From Methanobacteriota archaeon (GTDB taxonomy: Archaea > Thermoplasmatota > Poseidoniia > Poseidoniales > Thalassarchaeaceae), in contig PAUH01000006.1 of assembly GCA_002712645.1 (NCBI GenBank), positions 8,775 to 14,267 of the forward strand: 5,493 bases of DNA. Reading direction: 5' to 3'. Under the pieces are notes generated by a model. The model did no database searches. It saw nothing but the letters and a program-made list of their open reading frames with translations, and had not been told where the DNA came from. Position numbers and translations under genes: made by a program. This document shows positions 1-5,493 of this stretch, one piece after another; positions within the stretch are counted from its first letter, which is position 1; every line of letters begins with the position of its first letter.

Positions 1-359
1 GTGAGGCTGTGCTTCTCCCCTCCCTGGAAGATGTGCTTTATTCCAGCATCGACGTACTTCTGATGATTAGCATGCCCCATTTTTCCAGGAGCGCAATCTA
101 TTACGATGTCAGAATTAGACAGCAAATCGCTCAGACCGCCCTCGGCGTGATAACCTCCTTTCTCGAAGGCTGCGATGTCCTCTCGGTCGTCGCTTGTACA
201 ATACAATGGGAGGTTTAGCCTCTGTGCGAGACCGCACCCGTGACTTGGGCCTGTTTTCGTGACTCCAGAGACGCTCATGTCAGGCTGGGCCTGCACTGCT
301 CTAGCCACGCGCTTTCCTATCGTTCCGAAGCCGTTGATGGCCACTCTCACCGAGGACAT
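1..359 (-). CDS. gap: Archaeal type II glyceraldehyde-3-phosphate dehydrogenase, N-terminal part (cut by the window edge)
   Basis: This is the N-terminal 119 residues of the phosphorylating glyceraldehyde-3-phosphate dehydrogenase of archaea, which interconverts glyceraldehyde 3-phosphate and 1,3-bisphosphoglycerate in the cytoplasm. The Rossmann fold opens with VAINGFGTIGKRVA (residues 6-19), where GFGTIG is the dinucleotide-binding loop. It is followed by QPDM (25-28) and GVTKT (32-36), a pattern of archaeal GAPDHs in which the lysine is associated with use of NADP. Further on are DIVIDCAPGKMG (84-95) and FQGGEK (111-116), both family hallmarks. The catalytic cysteine, expected near residue 140, lies beyond the window. 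I chose the ATG at 357-359 because it places the glycine loop at the usual distance from the N terminus; an in-frame GTG nine bases upstream is possible. The gene is divergent from the plus-strand cluster, so it is probably regulated from the 360-470 gap. Confidence 0.93.
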   Translation of the reverse strand, partial: MSSVRVAINGFGTIGKRVARAVQAQPDMSVSGVTKTGPSHGCGLAQRLNLPLYCTSDDREDIAAFEKGGYHAEGGLSDLLSNSDIVIDCAPGKMGHANHQKYVDAGIKHIFQGGEKHSL

Positions 360-405
360 GGCACCCACTACCTTCGGAGGGATATCAAGATTGGGCGATT
401 AGCGG

Positions 406-414
406 CATTATATC
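406..414. promoter_or_regulatory. Near-palindromic TATA element between divergent genes
   Basis: The 111-bp gap between the GAPDH start and the GXGXG gene contains CATTATATC. It reads TTATATC on the plus strand and GATATAATG on the minus strand, so it resembles an archaeal TATA box both ways. With the usual archaeal spacing of about 25 bp, plus-strand transcripts would begin near 433-438 and minus-strand transcripts near 383-387. These positions leave leaders of roughly 35 and 25 nucleotides before the chosen starts at 471 and 359. A second minus-strand candidate (TGATATCC around 378-386) is too close to the GAPDH start. This is a motif and spacing argument only. Confidence 0.45.
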
Positions 415-470
415 GCCTACATCCCGTCATGCTCAAGACATGCCACGCAGGGGACGGGTCGAGGGAGTCG

Positions 471-1973
471 ATGGCGTCCGATAGAAGTGAGAAGCTGAAT
501 CGCGATCTGGACAGGATGCTTGTTCAGGCCATTGAGCGTGATTTACTTGTACGTATAGGATGGGGGAGAGAAGGTGACGAGAAGCCGAAAAACGGCGAGA
601 TTGGTGCGCTTAGCCTACTTCCAGATGAGTCGCGGTCACTGCTCCTTGGAAATCTCGGAGAAGGCGCCGGACTGATGAATCGAGGAGGGACTGCGACCGT
701 GCAGGGGTCTGTTGCATCGATGGCAGGCGGATGGATGTCCTCGGGCAGATTAGTCGTGGAGAAAGATGCTGGCTCGCGTGTAGGCTTCAAAATGAGCGGC
801 GGCTCAATAGTGATTCACGGATCTAGCGACGATAACGCTGGGGCCAGGATGTCTGGCGGCACGCTTCTGATTCGAGGCGATTCAGGTTCAAATGCTGGTT
901 CCGGTATGTCTGGGGGCACGGTGATAATAATCGGATCATCCGGAGACAACCCCGGGATTGGGATGACTGGTGGGCAGATAATTATCTGCGGGGACTGCGG
1001 TAGCGTTCCTCAAGGGGTCGTGTCCGAGAGAGGTCCCAAAAATATGTCCAAAGAGGCTCTAGATTTGATGTCGTCATTGGGGATTGATATCCCGGATGGA
1101 TCTCTTGTTCTAAATGCAGGCGATGCCCCATTCGTAGATGAGCATCCTTCTGTCAGCAGAGGAGGGAGTTTCTCAGGTATCGGGGTCGTTGGGTCCGGAT
1201 CTGGCCGTATCGATTCGTGTGTCGATGTTCAAACTAGGGTCCACATAAGGGGATCGAGGGAAGACAGCCACGAACTGGTTCTGGAAAGACCTTGGATTCC
1301 GATTCTTGATGATTCTAGCGGAATTGGCCCGTGCATTGTCAGGGGCGTTCCTGAACCTGGGGACCTGCTCGTGGTTGGAGATGCCACCCTTGCTAAACTC
1401 GAGAAGGAGTCTTTGAAGTGTCTGGGAGTGATTGTTAATCTCGACGATCTCCCCCGACTCAATGATGCTGAGTTGGATTCCATAATAGTCTCAATAAGAA
1501 GCAGGATGGATCCTGGATCGCTTGTTTTGCTCGCCGATCGTGTCGACAGGGTCGAAGAGCTATCTCGCAGATGTGTCGATCTCAATCTTGATGGGATCTT
1601 AGTGGATGTCGCGAGTTTGGACGGAGCAGGGGCTACGATTGCACTCCCTAGAATAGGGATGGCTAGCAAGAAGTCTGGACTGGCGGCAGGCGGGCGTTCA
1701 ATCATGATTCGGCTAGAAGGGGCCGTCTCAGCAGAAACGATTGTGATTTCAAAATGTGCAGGCGTAGACATCGTGGTGTCTCCCGATCTGGAGGGGGGGC
1801 CTGAAGTGGTTGATGGGGCGATCAGGGGCATCTTGAGGGAAATGGGCGTGACGTCTTTTTCTGAGGTGAATAGATCTAATCTTAGAGCGATTGATCATGG
1901 GACTGCAATGCAAACAGGGCTCAGGCTGGCGGGTTTGGAACGTCCGTTGCCAACATGGGCGAGGAGGGATTGA
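471..1973 (+). CDS. GXGXG beta-helix protein with a degenerate glutamate-synthase-like barrel domain
   Basis: This 500-residue protein has two parts. Residues about 60-185 are a GXGXG beta-helix, the fold of the C-terminal domain of glutamate synthase (GltB) and of formylmethanofuran dehydrogenase subunit C. Five 19-residue coils start at Met89, 108, 127, 146 and 165, with the pattern M-S-G-G-x-hydrophobic-x-hydrophobic-x-G. Residues about 272-490 resemble a worn-down FMN barrel of glutamate synthase. Strand-like segments include LGVIVNL, SLVLLAD, DGILVDVA (374-381) and AGVDIVVSP. A remnant DGAGAT (384-389) sits where GltB has its GHDGGTGA loop, and the tail REMGVTSFSEVNRSNLRAID matches the end of that domain. 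The [3Fe-4S] cysteine loop is missing, and the domain order is reversed relative to GltB. Synthase activity is therefore doubtful. The start at 471 lies behind GAGGGAG (461-467); ATG 429 sits too close to the TATA box. It is cotranscribed with pheT. Confidence 0.8.
   Translation: MASDRSEKLNRDLDRMLVQAIERDLLVRIGWGREGDEKPKNGEIGALSLLPDESRSLLLGNLGEGAGLMNRGGTATVQGSVASMAGGWMSSGRLVVEKDAGSRVGFKMSGGSIVIHGSSDDNAGARMSGGTLLIRGDSGSNAGSGMSGGTVIIIGSSGDNPGIGMTGGQIIICGDCGSVPQGVVSERGPKNMSKEALDLMSSLGIDIPDGSLVLNAGDAPFVDEHPSVSRGGSFSGIGVVGSGSGRIDSCVDVQTRVHIRGSREDSHELVLERPWIPILDDSSGIGPCIVRGVPEPGDLLVVGDATLAKLEKESLKCLGVIVNLDDLPRLNDAELDSIIVSIRSRMDPGSLVLLADRVDRVEELSRRCVDLNLDGILVDVASLDGAGATIALPRIGMASKKSGLAAGGRSIMIRLEGAVSAETIVISKCAGVDIVVSPDLEGGPEVVDGAIRGILREMGVTSFSEVNRSNLRAIDHGTAMQTGLRLAGLERPLPTWARRD
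735..1019 (+). repeat. Five tandem 57-bp coding repeats forming the beta-helix coils
   Basis: In-frame ATG codons at 735, 792, 849, 906 and 963 are spaced exactly 57 bp apart. Each begins a 19-residue unit of the form M-S/T-G-G-x-h-x-h-x-G followed by a Gly/Asp/Asn-rich turn; the first unit is more diverged (MSSGRLVV). The repeat is conserved at protein level but diverged in DNA, as expected of an old structural repeat in a GXGXG beta-helix and not of a recent duplication. The last unit contains CGDC (residues 173-176). Confidence 0.85.
1963..1968 (+). promoter_or_regulatory. Shine-Dalgarno sequence that decides the pheT start
   Basis: GGAGGG lies within the last codons of the upstream gene, six bases before the ATT at 1975. 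It pairs well with the usual archaeal 16S 3' end (CACCUCCU). No ATG, GTG or TTG in the pheT frame lies at a suitable distance downstream, so this site points to initiation at ATT. Confidence 0.7.
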
Positions 1974-1974
1974 A

Positions 1975-3723
1975 ATTCCTACAGTAACCTTCCAACATTC
2001 TCTTCTTGAAGAGGTTCAGAAATCTAATGGCTACACTCATGATGCTACTTCGTGGGGCGAGCGACTTTCCCAAATCGGCGTTGTTGTAGAAAGGTGTGAC
2101 TCCGAGGAGGTGGAAATCGAAATATTCCCTGATAGACCTGATTTACTGTCTCATGAAACGATGGCTCGCGCCGCTAGGTCATTCCTCGGAGGCATTACGT
2201 CGCCTTGTTCACTACAAGTGAAGAAAGGAATGGAAAGTATGGTTGTCAGTCCGACCATGGAGAGTGTTAGGCCACATGTATTTGCAGCGATAGTACGAGG
2301 CGTCGATCAGGGTTCATCCGAGGCGCAGCGTGATCGATTTGTCCAATCCCTGATGGATCATCAGGAGAAATTGCACACTACACTCGGGAGGCGCAGGCGC
2401 GCAGTATCAATAGGTGTTCACGATTTAAACAACATAAAGGGGCCTTTCAGAGTAACTTCAGATGATGGGTCTTCAGCATTCACACCACTTGGCGCAGAGG
2501 AAAAGATGACGCTTGTGGAAATTCTTGAATCGCACCCCAAGGGAAGGGAATACTCACATCTGGTTGAGCCTTCTGAAGGATTTCCGCTGATTTCGGATTC
2601 CGAAGGTAGAGTGATATCTTTCCCGCCGGTGATAAACGGGGTTGCGACTACAGTGACTACAGGGACAACGGACTTCCTAATCGACGTCACGGGATGGGAT
2701 AGGCGTGCGTGTATCGCAGCAATGCGACTCATTGCACTGTCGCTCTCGGAGAGAGGCGGAGTCATTGAATCAGTCGAAGTCACCCAATATGATGGTTCGA
2801 CATGGAGTATCGATATGGAACCAGTACAGCATCTTGTGCCGACTACACTGGTATCGATGATACTTGGAGAGGACCCGGGTCACGAAGCAGTTGGCTCATC
2901 GATATCTAGAATGGGCGGCAATCTGGTCGGTAGAGAAAATATGGGCTCAACAGCAGGAGGCTCGAGATGGGACGGCGAACACGAGGATGTGCCAGGCTAT
3001 CTTATCGAAATGCCGTCATGGAGGTTCGATATACTCCATCCCGTAGATGTCGTCGAGGATATCGCAATAGGAATAGGTCTCGATCAGCTCCCTGCACAAG
3101 ACTCGGAGATGAATCTCCCCGGCTCTCCGCTTGAGGGGGCATCCATGGAAAGAAGAATTCGTCAATCAATCCGCGCGCTGGGGGTCCACGAGGTACAAAC
3201 ACTCACTCTAACAAGCGAGGCGCGAGACTTCGAGGCAGTTCGTTTGGATTCTGGAGGTGCTGTGACCCGAATCAGGAACCCCATCACGCGAGAGCACGGG
3301 ATATTGAGACAGAGCGTTCTTCCTTCGCTGCTGTCAGTTCTTGCGGCGAATAGACATCACGAGTTGCCGCATCGGATCTTCGAACTCGGTGCGATAGTCA
3401 TAGACCACCACAACTCGACCTCCGTAGCGTGGGCATGCGCTGAAAGGAATGCTGGATTCACATCTGCAAAGGGGTATGCTCTCTCACTCCTCCGTGATTT
3501 GGGTTCGAGTGAAAGCGAGATTGTGCTGTCCGAGGGTGCTCCAGGATATGGCCCGTGGCTTGCGGGGAGGGTTGCAGTCGTGAAGATAAGGGGGCGGGAG
3601 ATAGGCTCATTTGGCGAGATTGACCCCTCCATATCATCAGTATTCGGACTGAGGGTCCCTGTACACGCAGGAGAGTTCGACGTACATGCTCTCACAGAGT
3701 TGCTTCCCGACCCTCTTGCATGA
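1975..3723 (+). CDS. pheT: Phenylalanyl-tRNA synthetase beta subunit, archaeal type, with an apparent ATT start
   Basis: PheT is the beta chain of the cytoplasmic alpha2-beta2 enzyme that charges tRNA-Phe. At 582 residues it is near the archaeal length and, like other archaeal forms, lacks the bacterial C-terminal anticodon-binding extension. Visible landmarks are PTVTF at the N terminus, FPDRPDLLS (D53), the B3/B4 editing-domain strand AVSIGVHD (143-150), FPPVING (216-222), the B5 region with SWRFDILHPVDVVEDI (348-363), and the B6/B7 core with NPITREHGILRQSVLPSLL (from 435) and RIFELG. Archaeal PheT proteins usually begin MPTV, which maps to the ATT at 1975, six bases after GGAGGG. The nearest standard in-frame codons upstream (TTG 1891, ATG 1897) would add about 26-28 non-conserved residues; downstream ones would remove the conserved N terminus. 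The gene starts one base after the preceding stop. pheS is not adjacent. Confidence 0.95.
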   Translation: MPTVTFQHSLLEEVQKSNGYTHDATSWGERLSQIGVVVERCDSEEVEIEIFPDRPDLLSHETMARAARSFLGGITSPCSLQVKKGMESMVVSPTMESVRPHVFAAIVRGVDQGSSEAQRDRFVQSLMDHQEKLHTTLGRRRRAVSIGVHDLNNIKGPFRVTSDDGSSAFTPLGAEEKMTLVEILESHPKGREYSHLVEPSEGFPLISDSEGRVISFPPVINGVATTVTTGTTDFLIDVTGWDRRACIAAMRLIALSLSERGGVIESVEVTQYDGSTWSIDMEPVQHLVPTTLVSMILGEDPGHEAVGSSISRMGGNLVGRENMGSTAGGSRWDGEHEDVPGYLIEMPSWRFDILHPVDVVEDIAIGIGLDQLPAQDSEMNLPGSPLEGASMERRIRQSIRALGVHEVQTLTLTSEARDFEAVRLDSGGAVTRIRNPITREHGILRQSVLPSLLSVLAANRHHELPHRIFELGAIVIDHHNSTSVAWACAERNAGFTSAKGYALSLLRDLGSSESEIVLSEGAPGYGPWLAGRVAVVKIRGREIGSFGEIDPSISSVFGLRVPVHAGEFDVHALTELLPDPLA

Positions 3724-3785
3724 TAGCCAAGGTGCAACATCCACGGGTGATACTCATATCACTGCGCTGTACGCCAGTTGTGTGA
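3720..3785 (+). CDS. Possible 21-residue leader or coupling ORF
   Basis: A short ORF starts with ATG in the ATGA that also holds the pheT stop (3720-3723). It ends with TGA in the GTGA that holds the likely start of the next gene (3782-3785). Its product would be 21 residues, basic at first and then hydrophobic (MIAKVQHPRVILISL...). It fills the whole spacer between the two genes with four-base overlaps on both sides, a layout typical of translational coupling. It has no recognisable family, and chance cannot be excluded at this length. Alternatively, a single-base error could make it the true N terminus of the secreted protein. Confidence 0.3.
   Translation: MIAKVQHPRVILISLRCTPVV
3755..3760 (+). 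promoter_or_regulatory. Weak TATA-like element before the secreted-protein gene
   Basis: CATATC, within TCATATCA, is centred about 25 bp upstream of the GTG at 3782. This is the spacing expected for a leaderless archaeal transcript beginning at the start codon. No Shine-Dalgarno sequence precedes that GTG, which fits either leaderless initiation or coupling from upstream. The motif is short and may be chance. Confidence 0.25.
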
Positions 3786-5493
3786 GGAGTCTCTTAGCAG
3801 TACTGATGCTCGTCATCTCTAGCGCCCCCCTTGGAGGGGTGCAGGCCGAGACTCCGGGAGATCAACTGTCGAGTAGTTTCGATGTCGTCTTGATGGGAGA
3901 CAGGCAGACGGAGAGCATATCTGCAACATTTCAGGAGATTATGGGAGCACGAGTAACCGAAAGCAACGTTCAGGCCGTAACGGGGGAAAGCCTGGGCATG
4001 GCTGGGCATCTTGCATTCTACATGGAAGGACTGAGTCCGTGGCAAGAGGTTCTTTCGACGCAATCCGATTATCTGCTCCTCCAACCGGAGGCGACTGAAA
4101 TCTCCAAGCACCCGACATCATCAGGATTTGTCTCACTTTCTAGTTCGATGGCAGACATATCTTCGATCGCAGGGAGCATGCCTAGCGACCCGGTATTGTT
4201 GATTCCGTGGGCGCATATGATGGGGGACTCGACACGACCCATAACACATGGGAGTTTTCAGACCATGAATCAAGCAATCGAGAACGGATCGATATCTTTG
4301 ATGGAGGGTTCCTCAACAGACATCCAGTTTGCGATACCTGCGGACGAAGCGTATGATACGGTTTATCGAGACGTGCTGGAATCTGGCTCCGATCCATTGG
4401 ATGCAAACTCTCAGTTTGCGAGGCTCTACGAAAATGATGGAGTTAATGCGTCAGAAGAAGGATCGTACTTGGTATCATGTACGATATTATTGTCCCTGAT
4501 GGATGAGGTCTGCGATAGTTCTGACAGGCCCCCTGCTATTGATCAGAATACAGCAGCATATCTCGAGAATGTATCGAAGAGGGTGGTGGACAATATGGTT
4601 GATTTCAACCCTCCTCGCTCGGATTCAAGACCCAAGATTCGTCTCGATAATATACCAGGGGGGACCTACGGAATTCAGCCTGGCTCATCCATAGGAATCA
4701 CGATCTTCGTACGCAATTATGGCGAGGTGTCCCGTTCCGCTTTGTTGGATGTCGATCTACCAGAGGGATGGAGCTGGGAATGGAGCGATCCAACTGTACA
4801 GCCTGGTGCAAGGGTGATCAATATCGATAGCGATGTAGGGGTTTCAATCTCAGCATTAATTCACGCACCCGACCCGGGGCCTTTCGCACCAGAATGGAAA
4901 TCGGTACACTACGCGACTGTTACCGTGCTCGATGAAGTTGGAGGTAGCGATCAGTGGTCTTTTGGCCTCGAAGTTGGCCGTACAAGAGACGCAGGGATAA
5001 CCTCCGGCGGAGAATCGCTATCCATGCCCCCGGGCTCTATTGCGGTACTAGAAGTTGGAATCCTGAACAAAGGAAATGGGGTTGACAACATCGATGTTGG
5101 CATCGTGGGTCAGGGAGACATCTCCACGGACGTGGGTAGTGGTATCATCTCACAAGATGGCTGGGGTGCGATATTGCTAGATTCGTCATTGACGATGGGC
5201 GTGGAGCCATGGGAGGATGTAACTGTGAGGATTCAACTTGCATCCTCAGACGATTCTTCTGGTTTTTTTGATTTTGAGATTAGAGTTGCTCCTTCTGGCG
5301 GGAGTTATACGGAATCGATTCAAGTGGGTGCGATGATTTCAACACGGATATCCGGATCCATGGAGATTGAGTCAGATGATTGCTCTTACGTGGAACCCAG
5401 CGACGAATGTAGCCTGGATGTGACAATACGAAATGATGGCGAGGGTCGAACGGCATACTCGGTGGACGTGGAAGGGGCCCCGGGCTGGATGGG
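3782..5493 (+). CDS. Secreted protein: degenerate SGNH-hydrolase-like domain plus beta-sandwich repeats (cut by the window edge)
   Basis: The frame stays open for 570 codons to the window edge. Residues 1-22 form a signal peptide: MRS, a hydrophobic stretch LLAVLMLVI, and a cleavage-type GVQA before Glu23, so export is expected. Residues 33 to about 260 resemble SGNH/DUF4886-type hydrolases: VVLMGDRQT at the first block, SPWQEVL (W87), YLLLQPE, PVLLIPWAHMMG, and LYENDGVNASEEGSYL at the last block. The usual GNS is GDR here (R41 at the nucleophile position), and the usual DGxH is DGVN (D219, N222), so catalysis is probably lost. From residue 284 come beta-sandwich domains of CARDB/NEW3 type, each with a phrase such as ITIFVRNYGEV, LEVGILNKGNG or LDVTIRNDGEG, and LPEGW or APGW turns. 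Domain edges fall near 284, 400 and 521. GTG 3782 was chosen because it starts the signal peptide directly. A carbohydrate- or surface-binding role is an inference. Confidence 0.8.
   Translation, partial: MRSLLAVLMLVISSAPLGGVQAETPGDQLSSSFDVVLMGDRQTESISATFQEIMGARVTESNVQAVTGESLGMAGHLAFYMEGLSPWQEVLSTQSDYLLLQPEATEISKHPTSSGFVSLSSSMADISSIAGSMPSDPVLLIPWAHMMGDSTRPITHGSFQTMNQAIENGSISLMEGSSTDIQFAIPADEAYDTVYRDVLESGSDPLDANSQFARLYENDGVNASEEGSYLVSCTILLSLMDEVCDSSDRPPAIDQNTAAYLENVSKRVVDNMVDFNPPRSDSRPKIRLDNIPGGTYGIQPGSSIGITIFVRNYGEVSRSALLDVDLPEGWSWEWSDPTVQPGARVINIDSDVGVSISALIHAPDPGPFAPEWKSVHYATVTVLDEVGGSDQWSFGLEVGRTRDAGITSGGESLSMPPGSIAVLEVGILNKGNGVDNIDVGIVGQGDISTDVGSGIISQDGWGAILLDSSLTMGVEPWEDVTVRIQLASSDDSSGFFDFEIRVAPSGGSYTESIQVGAMISTRISGSMEIESDDCSYVEPSDECSLDVTIRNDGEGRTAYSVDVEGAPGWM

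Noticed and set aside
240..470. Upstream extension of the GXGXG reading frame back to the GTG at 240
   Set aside because: It runs antisense through the conserved GAPDH N terminus (1-359) and then through the promoter gap; its residues show no family resemblance.
735..1019. Formylmethanofuran dehydrogenase subunit C as the identity of the GXGXG protein
   Set aside because: The beta-helix pattern would fit, but the 500-residue length, the C-terminal tail similar to the glutamate synthase FMN domain, and the absence of other fwd/fmd genes nearby favour a glutamate-synthase relative.
1793..1799. Run of seven G bases as a possible frameshift site
   Set aside because: The frame continues unchanged into the conserved tail VTSFSEVNRSNLRAID, so there is no sign of a shift here.
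1229..1831. 200-residue minus-strand ORF
   Set aside because: It is antisense to the GXGXG gene and rich in Ser, Pro and Arg, as expected for a shadow of a Gly/Asp/Leu-rich gene; no motif is visible.
3357..3740. 127-residue minus-strand ORF over the end of pheT
   Set aside because: It is antisense to the conserved B6/B7 core of PheT, has no recognisable domain, and has the composition of a shadow frame.
3794..4136. Two overlapping minus-strand ORFs (105 and 65 residues)
   Set aside because: They overlap each other and lie antisense to the secreted protein, whose frame is continuous with a signal peptide and a motif series.
5262..5268. Run of seven T bases near 5262-5268 as a terminator or slippage site
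   Set aside because: It lies within the open frame (Gly-Phe-Phe-Asp) of the secreted protein, which continues without disruption; no hairpin precedes it.

Overview
The window looks archaeal, most plausibly a planktonic Thermoplasmatota-type euryarchaeon such as Marine Group II/III (Poseidoniales). That lineage is an inference. The direct support is an archaeal-type (class II) glyceraldehyde-3-phosphate dehydrogenase, an archaeal/eukaryotic-type phenylalanyl-tRNA synthetase beta chain, TATA-like elements at plausible promoter positions, a G-rich Shine-Dalgarno sequence, and a large secreted protein with repeated beta-sandwich domains.

Layout. The left edge (1-359, minus strand) holds the first 119 codons of the GAPDH gene. 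A 111-bp divergent intergenic region (360-470) contains one near-palindromic TATA element that could serve both directions. From 471 to the right edge everything reads on the plus strand as one tightly packed cluster. A 500-residue protein comes first; it joins a glutamate-synthase-type GXGXG beta-helix to a degenerate alpha/beta-barrel-like domain. One nucleotide after its stop is pheT, which appears to begin at a rare ATT codon placed behind a good Shine-Dalgarno sequence. pheT is linked through an ATGA overlap, a possible 21-codon ORF and a GTGA overlap to a secreted protein. That protein runs off the right edge: it has a signal peptide, an SGNH-hydrolase-like domain that seems to lack its nucleophile and histidine, and then several CARDB/NEW3-like beta-sandwich domains.

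How the genes fit together. GAPDH (glycolysis/gluconeogenesis) is transcribed away from the others. The plus-strand genes are probably cotranscribed, but no shared pathway is evident. pheT is not next to pheS here. The GltS-like protein and the secreted protein both look like family members that have lost catalytic features, so binding or structural roles are more likely than the ancestral reactions. I found no RNA genes, CRISPR arrays, insertion sequences or clear terminators. The only long stretch without a gene is the 111-bp divergent promoter region.
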